DNA of 64,000 nucleotides from Streptomyces spororaveus (GTDB lineage: Bacteria > Actinomycetota > Actinomycetes > Streptomycetales > Streptomycetaceae). The notes beneath the pieces are model-generated. The model was not told the origin of the DNA and did not search any database. It saw nothing but the letters and a program-made list of their open reading frames with translations. The position numbers and the translations under genes are program-made. Shown one piece after another: positions 17,364 to 26,969 of this stretch. How positions within the stretch are numbered: position 1 is the stretch's first letter; every line of letters begins with the position of its first letter. Where the stretch lies: the NCBI RefSeq assembly GCF_016755875.1, contig NZ_BNED01000003.1, positions 186,001 through 250,000 on the forward strand. The letters run 5' to 3'.

Positions 17364-18860
17364 ATGGCATCCGCCTCGCCGCCGGAGGGCTCCGCGCCGG
17401 CCACCATGCGCACGGTCACCACATCCGTACCGGCCCGTCTCGACCGTCTGCCGTGGTCCCGGTGGCACTGGATGATCGTGATCGGCCTCGGCACCGTCTG
17501 GATCCTCGACGGGCTCGAAGTCACCATCGTCGGCAACGTCGCCGGACGTCTCGCCGAGGAGGGCAGTGGCCTCGACATCACCGCCGCCCAGGTCACCGGG
17601 ATCGCCGCCGCCCTCTACGTGGCGGGAGCCTGCTCGGGGGCACTGTTCTTCGGCTGGCTGACCGACCGCTACGGCCGTAAGAAGCTGTTCATGGTGACGC
17701 TCGTCGTCTATCTGGGCGCGACCGCCATGACCGCGCTGTCGTTCGAGTCCTGGTGGTTCTTCCTCTTCCGGTTCCTCACCGGCTTCGGTATCGGCGGCGA
17801 GTACGCCGCCATCAACTCGGCGATCGACGAGCTGATCCCCTCCCTCTACCGGGGGCGGGTCGACCTCATCATCAACGGCAGCTACTGGCTCGGCGCGATC
17901 GGCGGCGCCCTGCTGTCCGTGGTGATGCTGGACACCGCCATCTTTCCGCAGAACCTCGGCTGGCGGCTGAGCTTCGCCCTGGGGGTCGTCCTCGGGCTGG
18001 TCATCCTGCTCGTGCGCCGGCACGTTCCGGAGAGTCCACGCTGGCAGTTCATCCACGGCCAGGAGCAGGACGCCGAGGAGCTGGTGTCGTCCGTGGAGCG
18101 GCGGATCGAGGAGGAGAAGGGCGAGCGGCTGCCGCCGCCGGCCGGCGAGATCACCATCCAGCAGCGCAAGAGCATCGGCTTCGGCCTGATCGCCAGGACG
18201 GTCTTCGGCCGCTACCCGCGCCGTGCGTTCCTCGGGCTGTCGCTGTTCATCGGGCAGGCGTTCCTGTACAACGCCATCACCTTCGGGTTCGGCACGATCC
18301 TCACGACGTTCTTCGACGTGCCGACGGGCCACACGGGTTACTACTTCGCGGTCATCGCCGCGGGCAACTTCCTCGGCCCCCTGCTGCTCGGGAAGCTGTT
18401 CGACACGGTCGGACGCCGGATCATGATCTCCTCGACGTATCTGCTCTCGGGTGCGCTCCTGTTCGTGACGGCGTGGCTGTTCGACCGGGGCTCGCTGACG
18501 GCCACGACGATGACCGTCTGCTGGTGCGTGGTGCTGTTCTTCGCGTCGGCGGGTGCCTCCAGCGCGTACCTGACCGTCTCGGAGGTGTTCCCCATGGAGA
18601 CCCGGGCGATGGCTATCGCGTTCTTCTACGCCCTGGGCACCGCGGCGGGCGGTATCAGCGGCCCGCTGATCTTCGCCGAGCTGACCGAGTCGGGCGTGGT
18701 GGGCGACACTGCGCTGGCTTTCCGGATCGGCGCGGCGCTGATGTGCGCCGCGGGTCTGGTGGCGGCGTTCCTGGCGGTCAAGGCGGAGCGGCGTTCGCTG
18801 GAGGACATCGCCGAGCCGCTGTCGGTGGCGAAGCCTGCCGCGACCTCGGGCTCCGACTGA
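17364..18860 (+). CDS. MFS transporter, sugar/metabolite porter type
   Basis: This 498-residue protein has 12 predicted membrane helices. The cytoplasmic motif between helices 2 and 3 is GWLTDRYGRKKLFM, and helix 4-5 has FRFLTGFGIGGEYAAINSA, both typical of the sugar-porter/metabolite:H+ symporter branch. A central soluble loop of about 60 residues (VERRIEEEKGERLPPP) separates the halves. The repeated motif GKLFDTVGRR occurs in the second half. It is divergent from the PLD gene and followed by a gene-poor zone. The substrate is not predictable; aromatic acids or sugars are both possible. Confidence 0.88.
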   Translation: MASASPPEGSAPATMRTVTTSVPARLDRLPWSRWHWMIVIGLGTVWILDGLEVTIVGNVAGRLAEEGSGLDITAAQVTGIAAALYVAGACSGALFFGWLTDRYGRKKLFMVTLVVYLGATAMTALSFESWWFFLFRFLTGFGIGGEYAAINSAIDELIPSLYRGRVDLIINGSYWLGAIGGALLSVVMLDTAIFPQNLGWRLSFALGVVLGLVILLVRRHVPESPRWQFIHGQEQDAEELVSSVERRIEEEKGERLPPPAGEITIQQRKSIGFGLIARTVFGRYPRRAFLGLSLFIGQAFLYNAITFGFGTILTTFFDVPTGHTGYYFAVIAAGNFLGPLLLGKLFDTVGRRIMISSTYLLSGALLFVTAWLFDRGSLTATTMTVCWCVVLFFASAGASSAYLTVSEVFPMETRAMAIAFFYALGTAAGGISGPLIFAELTESGVVGDTALAFRIGAALMCAAGLVAAFLAVKAERRSLEDIAEPLSVAKPAATSGSD

Positions 18861-19207
18861 CCGGCACCCCGCGGCCTGCCGGTGAAGGTCGGCGCAGACC
18901 GTGCCTAGGCGGCGGTGGAGTGGGCGCTCGCCACCTCTCCGGGGACTGGAGTCGGGGCGCACAGCCCGGACCAGAACGTCGCCGGAGTCGTTCGTTCGTG
19001 CCGCGCCGAACGCCGTAACACTTCCGGGGCTGAGACGAGTTGCGGTGGCTTCTCCGGCGTCACGGCAGGGCCCGCCGCGCGGCCGGACCGACTACGGACG
19101 CCTCCTCGACCGCTGCGATCCTCACCCCTCACCACCAACGGGCCTGCGCCCGCGATCGGGTGGCGGGCGCGCTTCCGGCGATCCCTGAGGCGAGGACGAC
19201 CGTCAGA
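18861..19207. other. Gene-poor stretch, start of a decayed zone
   Basis: Frames here are open but their translations are low-quality, rich in Arg, Pro and Ser, and nothing is recognisable. It precedes a C-terminal gene fragment. Confidence 0.4.
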
Positions 19208-19429
19208 GATGTCTCCACCTCCCACGAACCACTCCTCGATCGCCCCGATGACGGTGGAGGCGAGCTCTCGCCCACCGAATGCGCTGCGCTCCTCCCCCGG
19301 CTCGGGGTGATCGCCGGCCAGTGGCGGAATGAGGTCGGCGTCTCTCGGACACACATCGATGCTGCCGAACAGCTGACGGTCGTTCTGCGGCTGTGTGTCA
19401 CGACGGACGTCGAACTTCTCTTCCTCTGA
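19208..19429 (+). pseudogene. C-terminal fragment of a Streptomyces hypothetical protein
   Basis: The last 73 codons read well as protein: a GGGELSPTECAALLPRLGVI segment, then AEQLTVVLRLCVTTDVELLFL at the stop. This recalls the end of a common small Streptomyces family with an LLNHSDCDGELTPxECAxxLPRL pattern. No matching N-terminus is found upstream in any frame, so it is probably a truncated remnant. Confidence 0.4.
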
Positions 19430-19565
19430 TGTCCGCTGATCCGAGGCGGGTCCTCACGCTCCCGCAGCCACGGGCCACCCCTTGGCTTGGTCCTCAACGT
19501 CTGGGCCGTGGGTCAGCCACTGAATGAGGTCGAGGTGATCTCAGGCTGCGTGGGATCCTCTGGGG

Positions 19566-19799
19566 ATGCGCCTGGTAGCTGACGGAGCCACGCCGACCTC
19601 GCGGTTGGTGCTGGTGCAGGACCTTGAGACTGACGACGGGTACGCCTTCGAGTTGGCGAGCCCGCTCTTCCTGGCCGCCGGTGATCGAGTCGCTTTCGAA
19701 GACGGCGGCTTCGTCGTCGTGCAGGCCAGTGGAGTGCGTCTGTCGCCGGCCGGTGACTGGTCCACTCGTTGCGGGCCCGGATCTCTGCGCCGCCGGTAG
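19566..19799 (+). pseudogene. Short open frame or gene fragment of unknown function
   Basis: The 77-codon frame starts at an ATG without an obvious ribosome site. It contains RLVLVQDLETDDGYAFELAS and GDRVAFEDGGFVVV, which have a balanced composition and good third-position GC, so it may be a real small gene or a remnant. The opposite strand is also open here. Confidence 0.28.
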
Positions 19800-20160
19800 A
19801 AACCGTTCCTCGAACGCTGCGTCGCACTTGATCGCACGGTTCGGTATCGCCGTACGGGGAAACGGCCTTCGCCTGAACAGGTGCTCCGCCCCAGGAACAC
19901 ACACATTCAGCACGAAGGCGGTGAGGTCGCTGGCTGCCCCGGTCGGTCGACGGCCGGCTCGTATGGATCCCTGTTCCTGGGGCGAACCGTGCACCTCGAC
20001 CAGGAACGGATTCGGCTCCAGATCCGGCCGACTCAAGCCGTCGGAAGGATTCCAGTCGGCACGGGTGATGAACCACCGACGGGACCAGCTCTCGCCCCAG
20101 TGATGCGCCGTGTAGTCACAGCTGAAGGTCTGGGTGGGGGCCGACGTGTCCAGCTCCCTC
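19800..20160 (-). pseudogene. Fragment with coding-like composition, unknown family
   Basis: On the minus strand the translation contains FSCDYTAHHWGESWSRRWFI and DGLSRPDLEPNPFLVEVHG, rich in Trp, Asp and His with good GC3. It continues into lower-quality sequence toward 19494 and has no clear start. I read it as the remains of a gene, with low certainty. Confidence 0.25.
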
Positions 20161-20257
20161 AGGGGCCAGTCCCCGCGCGCGTGCCGTCCCGTACCAGATC
20201 CAGACCGCGGAAGATGCTGACCTGCCAAACGACACGACTTTCGAAGAGGCTCTGGCT

Positions 20258-21001
20258 TTACCGGCCCTGGTCGACGGGAACGCCCCCAAGCCGAATGCTG
20301 AGCTGCGCACCCAGTTCCCGGAACCCCAGAGCTACAGCCACACGCCGTGAGGGATGGAGCCGTGCTCTCCACTGCGGCAGCAACCTGGCATCGAGGGCAT
20401 GGGCCACTGCTGCGGACGCCACGGCCCGGGCCAGACGTCGGCCCCGACAGTGCGGGGCAACCAACACGCTCAGGTGGGCTACCGACCGCGGCCAGGACCG
20501 GTACCCAGCCGCGGCTACCACCTCGTCGCCCCGCCGAAGACAGAACGCGGGAGAGGAGATGTCCTCCAGGCCGCTCTCGCCGACCTCCTCCTCCCCAGCC
20601 AGGGCCAGTAGCGCGGCCACGCCGCCATCGCCGATCGGCAACTCCTCTACGCCGGTGCCTTCATGCGCAGGAAGAAAGCCGTCCCGGCCGAGATAGAAGA
20701 GCGAAGCCGGCCCAAGCGCATCGAGAACAGGCAGCACCGCACGCAGACGAGCGATGTCAACGAGCTCTTCGTGGGTCAACTTCCGTGCGGCGTCGACCAC
20801 CATCCCGGCAGACCACCCGCTCGGCGCAGTGACGATGGCCGCGTCACCGATCCGTACGATCCCCGTCCACGACGGCGGAGACAACCGCGACCTGGGCGCG
20901 ACCACGACCATCGCCCCTCCTGAGGGACAGAACTCGACTGGCGTGTCCGCCAACTCCACCCACAGCTCCCGGGCGCGAACGAGCAAGAGATCGTCAGCCA
21001 T
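20258..21001 (-). CDS. GNAT-family N-acetyltransferase
   Basis: This 247-residue protein has its GNAT core in the C-terminal half: CLRRGDEVVAAAGYRSWPRS, then VAHLSVLVAPHCRGRRLARA (acetyl-CoA loop, R/Q-x-x-G-x-G/A variant with CRGRRLA) and SRRVAVALGFRELGAQLSIR at the end. The N-terminal 120 residues are a separate domain seen in Streptomyces GNATs of unknown substrate. It starts at an ATG at 21001 next to AGGATG. It lies between decayed sequences. Confidence 0.82.
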   Translation of the reverse strand: MADDLLLVRARELWVELADTPVEFCPSGGAMVVVAPRSRLSPPSWTGIVRIGDAAIVTAPSGWSAGMVVDAARKLTHEELVDIARLRAVLPVLDALGPASLFYLGRDGFLPAHEGTGVEELPIGDGGVAALLALAGEEEVGESGLEDISSPAFCLRRGDEVVAAAGYRSWPRSVAHLSVLVAPHCRGRRLARAVASAAVAHALDARLLPQWRARLHPSRRVAVALGFRELGAQLSIRLGGVPVDQGR

Positions 21002-21059
21002 GGCCGCATCCTGTCGCCTCCGCAGCCAGAGCGCGACCGGATTCCTCCGGAGGGAAAGG

Positions 21060-21381
21060 TCCTCCAGTAACCGCCGAGTCTCGTCCTACCCTTACCGCGG
21101 CCAGGTCGCGGGCGGCGCGGGCTGCCGCGCAGACCGTCTCGTGGACGGGGGGTGGGTGCCTTCCGTGCGAGCGGCGGCCAGTGCGGTCGATCCGGCCAGG
21201 GCCCCGGACTCGACCGGCATGCTCTCCAGGTAGTGATCGAGATCGTTGCGGTCGTCTTCGCTCTGGTCAGCCGCGGGTGACGGGCGACGATCTTGCGCCG
21301 TTCGAAGACCAGAAGCTCGTTTCCTCGCAGCAGCACCCTCGCCTGCTGGCCTATAAAGCGGGCCGACACCGAGTAGGGGCG
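21060..21381 (-). mobile_element. Remnant of an IS21-family transposase (IstA C-terminus)
   Basis: On the minus strand from about 21381 the translation gives VSARFIGQQARVLLRGNELL then VFERRKIVARHPRLT, the typical C-terminal barrel of IstA. After one frame change it continues as DDRNDLDHYLESMPVESGAL and AGSTALAAARTEGTHP, again standard IstA. The N-terminal catalytic domain and istB are absent. This is a truncated, frameshifted relic. Confidence 0.6.
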
Positions 21382-21644
21382 CTGGGAATTCCGGGATTGC
21401 GAGTCCGAGGGATCGCCCCTGGGCCGGGACTGTGTGGCAGCCCAGGGGTACGTCTCAAGGCCGAGGACCGCGTGGCCCTGGCCGAGCCCCCAGCCACACA
21501 GGAGCCTCCACCCCCAGCCCTGACGGGCCTCGCCGCGCTGCCATCCCGGCGGTAGGCGGAAGCAGTTCGTGTCGGCGTGCGGCGGTGGCAGACTGCTGCC
21601 TTGATCGCGGGCACTGGTCCGCGGACGTGAAGGGGGGCATCGTC

Positions 21645-22187
21645 GTGCGCAACATCAGGTGGGCGGCCGCGGCCGCCGGTGCGGTGCTGTTGATCGCGGG
21701 GTGCAGCAGTGAAGGAGATTCGGCTCAGGGGCACAGCGGTGACGCACCGTCAACCGGAGGCTCGGCCTCGGCGAAGGCGGGATCCGGAGGCAGCCTGGAC
21801 ATCGCGGTGGTGAAGAAGGAGATAGTGGCCGCCGCCACGGCGGCCGGGTTCACCGAGAAGCCCCGGGACGATGTCCCGCCGGTCCTCAAGTCCTGCACGG
21901 TCAGGTGGCAGTCGGACGGTGCGAAAGCCGCCGACTCGAGGAAGTCCTACGACGCCACGCTCGCCGCGCTGGGCAACGGGGGCTGGAAGGAGGGCGGGAG
22001 CAACGAGGAGCGGCAGTCGGTCGTCAAGGTGCTGGACAAGAGCGGCTGGCGTCTCATCGCGAGCCACCGCCCCGAGGGCTGGGCGGATGGGACTGATGAG
22101 GACAGCTTTGTCTTCGTCGACACCGGGCCCGCGTGCGAAAAGCCCTTCCAGGAGGACCTGGCGGACAAGACGACGAACAAGAAGTAG
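21645..22187 (+). CDS. Secreted lipoprotein of unknown function
   Basis: This 180-residue protein starts at a GTG at 21645, with an in-frame GTG alternative at 21627. The lipobox LLIAGC sits about 20 residues in, after a short Ala-rich helix, and is followed by a Ser/Gly-rich linker. The folded part (SLDIAVVKKEIVAAATAAGF ... SCTVRWQSDG ... WRLIASHRPEGWADG) has two cysteines and no recognised catalytic motif. Orphan lipoproteins of this size are common in Streptomyces. It is followed by an insertion sequence. Confidence 0.75.
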   Translation: MRNIRWAAAAAGAVLLIAGCSSEGDSAQGHSGDAPSTGGSASAKAGSGGSLDIAVVKKEIVAAATAAGFTEKPRDDVPPVLKSCTVRWQSDGAKAADSRKSYDATLAALGNGGWKEGGSNEERQSVVKVLDKSGWRLIASHRPEGWADGTDEDSFVFVDTGPACEKPFQEDLADKTTNKK

Positions 22188-22435
22188 TTCCGGTCGCGCA
22201 ACACGCGGCCGGGGGTCGCGGGCGTGGGCCCGTGGCTCCCGGCGGCTGTTGGTGACCAACCCCGATTCGGCGACCAGCGGTGCCAGGACGTCGACGGGTA
22301 GGGGGACGGTGTCCAAGCAGCGTGCTTGCGCGCCCGACGACGGCCTTCGCGGCGGTGGAAAGCCCCATCTGGCAGGGCTGCGCTGCAGTCTGCCCGTGTT
22401 CGATGTTCACGAGAGGGGACGGCAGCGGGCCCTAG

Positions 22436-23347
22436 AGCGTGTCTCTTTGATGGGTTGGTCAGTTGATCGGATGTGTCTGTCCGATTAGTGATCACTGATG
22501 CGATGTGGGGCCGGATCGAGCCGCTGATGCCGGCCGATCCGGTCCGCGGCCGGCGGTGGGCCGACCACCGCCGCACCCTTGAGGCCATCGCTTGGAAGTA
22601 CCGCACGAGCTCGCCCTGGCGGGACCTGCCCGACGAGCTCGGGTCGTTCCAGACCGCTCACAAACGACTGCTCAGATGGGCCGTCGACGGCACCTGGGAG
22701 AAAATCCTCGCCTCCGTCCTGGCAGCGGCGGACGCCGACGACGACATCGACTGGACCGTGTCAGTGGACTCCACGGTCGTCCGGGCCCACCAGCACGCGG
22801 CCGGCGCACGCAAAAGGGGGCGGCCCGCTCCGGCGAGCCCTCCGATCACGCGCTCGGACGCTCACGCGGCGGGCTGAGCACCAAGGTTCACCTGGCCGCG
22901 GACGGTGGGGCACGGCCGCTGGCATTCACCGTCACCGCAGGCCAGGCCGGTGACGCACCCGCCTTCGAGACGGTGACGGCCCGCATCCGGGTGCCCCGCA
23001 CAGGCACGGGCAGGCCGCGGACCCGCCCCTTCGTCGTTCTGGCCGACCGGGCCTACTCCTCCCGAGCCATCCGCAGCCACCTGCGACGCCGGGGCATCCG
23101 CGCGGTCATCCCGCAGCCGTCCGACCAGATCGGCCACCGCCTGCGGCGAGGCCACCGAGGCGGCCGCCCGCCTGGCTTTGACCGAGAGGTCTACAAGCAG
23201 CGGAACACGGTCGAACGCTGCATCAACCGGCTCAAGCAGTGGCGCGGCCTGGCCACACGAACCGACAAGCTCGCCATCGCCTACCAGGCCGCACTCCACC
23301 TCGCCGGCATCCTCATCTGGACCCGACGCTGACCAAAGAGACAGAAC
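22436..23347 (+). mobile_element. Complete IS5-type insertion sequence
   Basis: The element is about 912 bp. Its ends share TGTCTCTTTG as an inverted repeat (22440-22449 and complement at 23334-23343), and it is flanked by CTAG at 22432-22435 and 23348-23351, the 4-base target duplication typical of part of the IS5 family. It contains one transposase gene split into two frames. CTAG is rare in high-GC actinomycete DNA, which makes the flanks more telling. Confidence 0.85.
22473..23332 (+). CDS. IS5-family transposase read through a -1 frameshift
   Basis: The first frame starts at a GTG at 22473 and encodes the N-terminal domain (DAMWGRIEPLMPADP) up to the first catalytic Asp in VDSTVVRAHQHAAGARK. 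It ends at 22877. The second frame continues GEPSDHALGRSRGGLSTKVH, then the second Asp in VLADRAYSSRAI and the Glu in RNTVERCINRLKQWRG, completing DDE. The switch is -1, at or near AAAAGGGGG (22812-22820), a plausible slippery site; programmed frameshifting is usual in this IS group. The fused product would be about 286 residues. Confidence 0.85.
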
Positions 23348-23423
23348 CTAGGCCCGCGATCCCACCGGTACGGGCTCCCGGTAGCGTCACCGGGATACTC
23401 GCTTCGTAGGAGAGCAGCTACTC

Positions 23424-24029
23424 GTGGATCTGGGCATCATCGGGCAGGCAGCTGGGCTGTTCGCCGTCACGAACATCGACGACATCCTGATCCTGGCGCT
23501 GTTCTTCGCCCAGGGCGCCGGCCACCCCGGGTCCACCCGCCGGATCGTGCTGGGCCAGTACCTGGGCTTCGCCGCGATCCTCGCCGTGGCGGTGGCCGCG
23601 GCGTTCGGCGCCACCTTCCTGCCCGAGTCCGGCATCCCCTATCTCGGTCTGCTGCCGCTCGCCCTAGGCCTCAAGGCGGCCTGGCAGGCGTGGAAGGACC
23701 GCCGCGACGGGGCCGGGGGCGAGGCGGAGGAACAGGCGAAGGAGGGCGGGCCGAGCCCGCTGGAGGTCGCCGCGGTCACCTTCGCCAACGGCGGCGACAA
23801 CATCGGCGTCTACGTGCCCGTCTTCGCCACCGCCGGAGCCGGCGGGATGAGCGTGTACGCCGCGGTGTTCCTCGTGCTGGTGGCCGTGTGGTGCTTCGCG
23901 GGCAAGTTCTTCGCCACCCGACCCGTCATCGCCAAGGCCCTCGCCCGCTGGGGCCACATCCTGCTCCCGGTGGTCCTGATCGCCATCGGCCTGCTCATCC
24001 TCATCGAGGGCGGCGCCTTCGGCCTGTGA
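23424..24029 (+). CDS. CadD-type cadmium resistance transporter family membrane protein
   Basis: This 201-residue protein starts at a GTG behind TAGGAGAG. It has the CadD signature: LFAVTNIDDILILALFFAQG in the first helix, a repeat FANGGDNIGVYVPVFAT in the second half, and five or six membrane helices. The duplicated N-x-D-D/D-N-I motifs are the ion-binding sites. The family exports cadmium or other cations. The gene begins 76 bp after the IS, so its promoter could have been altered by the insertion. It is convergent with a mycoredoxin-like gene. Confidence 0.85.
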   Translation: MDLGIIGQAAGLFAVTNIDDILILALFFAQGAGHPGSTRRIVLGQYLGFAAILAVAVAAAFGATFLPESGIPYLGLLPLALGLKAAWQAWKDRRDGAGGEAEEQAKEGGPSPLEVAAVTFANGGDNIGVYVPVFATAGAGGMSVYAAVFLVLVAVWCFAGKFFATRPVIAKALARWGHILLPVVLIAIGLLILIEGGAFGL

Positions 24030-24076
24030 CATCGGGCGGCAATCGACTCAGTACGTATTGCTGCGGGTGCCTCTCC

Positions 24077-24532
24077 TCAAGGCGCGGTTCCTGACCGCGT
24101 GGAGGGGGAGAGCTGTTCGCGCACCCATGCGGGATCGGGGTTGATGTGTGGCCGGCCCGCCACGACGACGGTCGGCACGGTCTCGTTGCCGTCGTTGGCC
24201 GCTCTCACCGCTGCGGCTCCTGCCGGGTCGCGCCAGATGTCGACCCAATGCAATTGGCTGGCGCTGCGACCCAGCCGGATGCGCAGTCGTATGCAGTACT
24301 TGCAGCCCGGCCGCCAGAAGACGACCGGTCGGCCGTCGACCGTGCTGCGGCGTTGTGCCTCCTGCGCACCAACCGACCTCGGGAAGATCAGGGGTGAGTT
24401 CACAGCGGCGAGCGCCAGGAACGCCGGCAGGAGTGCCGCTGCCGTGCCGGGGCTCCCCTTGAAGATCTGCCCAGTCGCGACGGCTGAGCCGCTGAGCACA
24501 AGCAGCATCGGCAGGATCCAAGCGCGCATCAT
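24077..24532 (-). CDS. Membrane-anchored mycoredoxin/glutaredoxin-like protein
   Basis: This 151-residue protein has two N-terminal hydrophobic helices (WILPMLLVLSGSAVATGQIF and AAALLPAFLALAAVNSPLIF), followed by a thioredoxin-fold domain. The active site is CKYC in VVFWRPGCKYCIRLRIRLG, and the cis-proline region is NDGNETVPTVVVAGRPHINP. Mycoredoxins reduce mycothiol mixed disulfides; a membrane-bound form would act near the inner face of the membrane. Two adjacent ATG codons (24532, 24529) could start it. Confidence 0.83.
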   Translation of the reverse strand: MMRAWILPMLLVLSGSAVATGQIFKGSPGTAAALLPAFLALAAVNSPLIFPRSVGAQEAQRRSTVDGRPVVFWRPGCKYCIRLRIRLGRSASQLHWVDIWRDPAGAAAVRAANDGNETVPTVVVAGRPHINPDPAWVREQLSPSTRSGTAP

Positions 24533-24989
24533 GGATGCAGGCTATCGATGCGTCGAAATTCTCCTCGATCCGAGCCGCTCACCCGGACACCCGTCGCCCC
24601 GGCCCCTCCCCAGCCGGATACCCCGGGCTGTCCGGCAAAACCCCCGGCGCCGGCGCTGAGACCGCCGCCGCCGGGGAACGGAACCCGACGGCAGCAGCCC
24701 GCCTCATGATCGATATCGAGGAGTTCGGGGAGTCACCGGCCGCCGCGGCCATGGCTACCTGCCCGCCGGGTCCGCATGCCCGTAGGCGTTTCTCTCTGCG
24801 TGACGAAGAACGGCAGGGATTTCGAGGAATGAAGGGCATCTCTCGGACCGGGATTGATACTCCCCGCCCCAATGGGCGAATGCCTGAACGTTTTCCCTTG
24901 CCGCGTCCGAGTGAATGGGGTGTCGAGATGAGAACTGACGTGTGAACGTGGAATCGCCCGAACATCACCCATGAGGAACGGATGCCTCT
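24533..24989. other. Intergenic region without a recognisable gene
   Basis: These 457 bases contain several short open frames but nothing with a family pattern or a convincing ribosome site. They presumably hold the promoter of the secreted protein gene at 24990. Confidence 0.45.
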
Positions 24990-25322
24990 ATGCATATCCG
25001 CCACGCGCTCTCACGCTTCGTCAGGATCGGCCTCACCGTCGGCGCAGCGGCCGTGCTCGCCACAGGTGTGGCCACGAACGCGCAGGCCGCCACAGGATCG
25101 ATCCGGTACTTCGACGTCAACCAAGCCGAGTTCCGGATCGTCAACCCACCGGACAACGTCTGTCTCGCCCTCCAGGTCCGGGCAGATCTGATCGTCAACG
25201 AGACGGACAGGCGGATGACCATCTACCTCGGCACGGCCTGCGCGACCCGCGTCACCACGATCGGCCCCGGCGAGGGACGGGCCCATATCGGCGGCCCTCA
25301 GTCGGTCCGGATCACCGGCTGA
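24990..25322 (+). CDS. Small secreted protein of unknown function
   Basis: This 110-residue protein has a classical signal peptide (SRFVRIGLTVGAAAVLATGV, cleavage near AQA, residue 34). The mature part is about 76 residues, with Cys residues in DNVCLALQVRAD and GTACATRV that could pair, and mostly beta-strand character (IYLGTACATRVTTIGPGEGR). No family is recognised. The start is the ATG at 24990; a hairpin follows at 25424. Confidence 0.7.
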   Translation: MHIRHALSRFVRIGLTVGAAAVLATGVATNAQAATGSIRYFDVNQAEFRIVNPPDNVCLALQVRADLIVNETDRRMTIYLGTACATRVTTIGPGEGRAHIGGPQSVRITG

Positions 25323-25423
25323 ACCGACGGATGCAGGAGGCTTCTCGCAGTACCTCGTGTACACGCGGTGGCGTTTGGAGGAGAACTTCCAGGCGCGGAT
25401 GGAGGGGCCGATGATACGTGCGT

Positions 25424-25455
25424 GGGGCCCGGGGCGACGTGCCGCCCCGGGCCCC
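25424..25455. terminator. Hairpin between two convergent units
   Basis: A 13-bp perfect stem (GGGGCCCGGGGCG, 25424-25436, with 25443-25455) has a 6-base loop. It lies just downstream of the minus-strand NTF2-like pseudogene and about 100 bp after the plus-strand secreted protein gene. Confidence 0.65.
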
Positions 25456-25468
25456 GCGCGTCCGGTGC

Positions 25469-25725
25469 TCAGCTCCAGAAGACGTCGCTCTCGTCGATGT
25501 CCTGGGTGCACTGGTCGATGTCTGTGATCTTGCCGCCGACGATGGTGGAGAAGAGGCTCTCGTGGATCTCGATGCCGCAGTCGCCTGGGCGGCGTGGAAA
25601 GCCATCGCGTGGCCCCGGCGGTCGACCAGAACCCTCTCCAGGCGGGCCCGGAAGGTGCCGTTGGTCTCCTCTCCGAGCCGCCGGTAGAAGGCCTGGGGGC
25701 CGGACCGACTGCGGCTGTTCGGATT
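25469..25725 (-). pseudogene. Frameshifted SnoaL/NTF2-like gene fragment
   Basis: On the minus strand one frame gives AFYRRLGEETNGTFRARLER then VLVDRRGHAMAFHAAQA. After loss of one base near 25575 the next frame gives IEIHESLFSTIVGGKITDID and ends DESDVFWS. Together they match the second half of a SnoaL-like NTF2-fold protein. The first 40-50 residues of the fold are missing upstream, so it is truncated as well as frameshifted, unless the frame change is a base-calling error. Confidence 0.6.
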
Positions 25726-25956
25726 GGTCCACCGCCAGACCCCACCCCACCGGTGCTTGGTCGCCCTCCTCCCACCGACGTACCGGCAGTGCACCGCCGG
25801 AGCCGGCATCCATGCCGCCGGGTCCTGGTCATGGATCGCACGCGGAGCAGCGACGGACGTACGGTCCCCCGCGTCACGGCCTGATCCGCGTACGGGTAGA
25901 GTCGCGCTCTTCGAGCGCGAGCGGCCGCCCGGAGTCCCCGTGAGGCACCAGCGACC

Positions 25957-26738
25957 ATGACTGAACGCGAACCCACACCCGACCCCGGCCATGGACCCGC
26001 CCCGGCCGACCGCGTACGGCTCGACCGGGCAGTGGAACGGCTGGCCGTTACCTTCCGCGGGATGACCGCGCGGGCCGACGAGGTCCAGTGCGAGTGCCAC
26101 TGGGGCAGCCCGGAGGAGCTTGCTCTGCTGAAGCTCCCCTGCACCGCACCTGGAGCGCACCCGACTGGGCCGACCACGGCGCCGTGCTGCGCCGCGTCCT
26201 GCCGCAGTTCGCCCGCGAACTGACCGGGGGCCTCGGCGCCCACGCGTACGACATCGACAACGTCGGCATCTCGTTCCACCGCGCGGCATGGCAGCAGTGG
26301 CCAGCGCCGCAGAGCGCGGCCGTACGCGAGTTCCTGCACGCCTCATGGGCCCACGCCCTCCTCTCCCCGGACCCCGCCGTCCCCGTGCACGAACTCCTCC
26401 CGCTGTGCGCCGAGGCCTCCGCCGACATCGGCCCCTGGCTGGCGGTCTGGGGGAACCTGCGCCACCCGGTCGCCGACCGGCACCTCACCGACACGGTCGA
26501 CCGGTGGGAGTGGGACCTCCTGGAGGACGCACTCCCGTGGCGGTCGTGGTTCGTCTGGTCGCAAGAGGAAGTGGAAGACGTCCGGACTCAACTGACCGCC
26601 TGGCTCGTGTGCGAGGCCCCCGCCCGTCTCCGCGCCACCGGCGCACCCGCCGAACTCCGGCACGCCGTACGCCTGCTCGGTCTCGCCCACGCCGACCGCT
26701 GGGACGACCCGCACGCACCGCGCCACCGCTACGCCTGA
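25957..26738 (+). pseudogene. Frameshifted hypothetical gene
   Basis: The first frame starts at an ATG at 25957 and reads RLDRAVERLAVTFRGMTARA and ECHWGSPEELALLKL, ending at 26223 in poor sequence. The second frame (-1) resumes at about 26140 with LHRTWSAPDWADHGAVLRRV and continues to 26738 (NVGISFHRAAWQQWPAPQSA, GPWLAVWGNLRHPVADRHLT). Together they form one Streptomyces-type hypothetical protein of about 255 residues. The change is near a run of four C at 26131-26134. A single lost base, real or from sequencing, explains it. Confidence 0.7.
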
Positions 26739-26969
26739 CTCAGCCTTCCCGGTCCAACCCCACCACCCGAGCCCCAGCAGCGCCGCCAGCGCCGGAGCCG
26801 GGTCGAACAGCCGGGCTGATCACCGCCCCGGCCAGGGCGTCCCACCCCGCGCGCGATGTCCAGCTGGGACATGACACGTACGGACGGCGGACATGCTGCG
26901 AAAAACGGGTACTGCCGTGTGATCGGCACCGCCTACGCTTCCGTGATCCAACGTAACGGGGGTCTTGAT

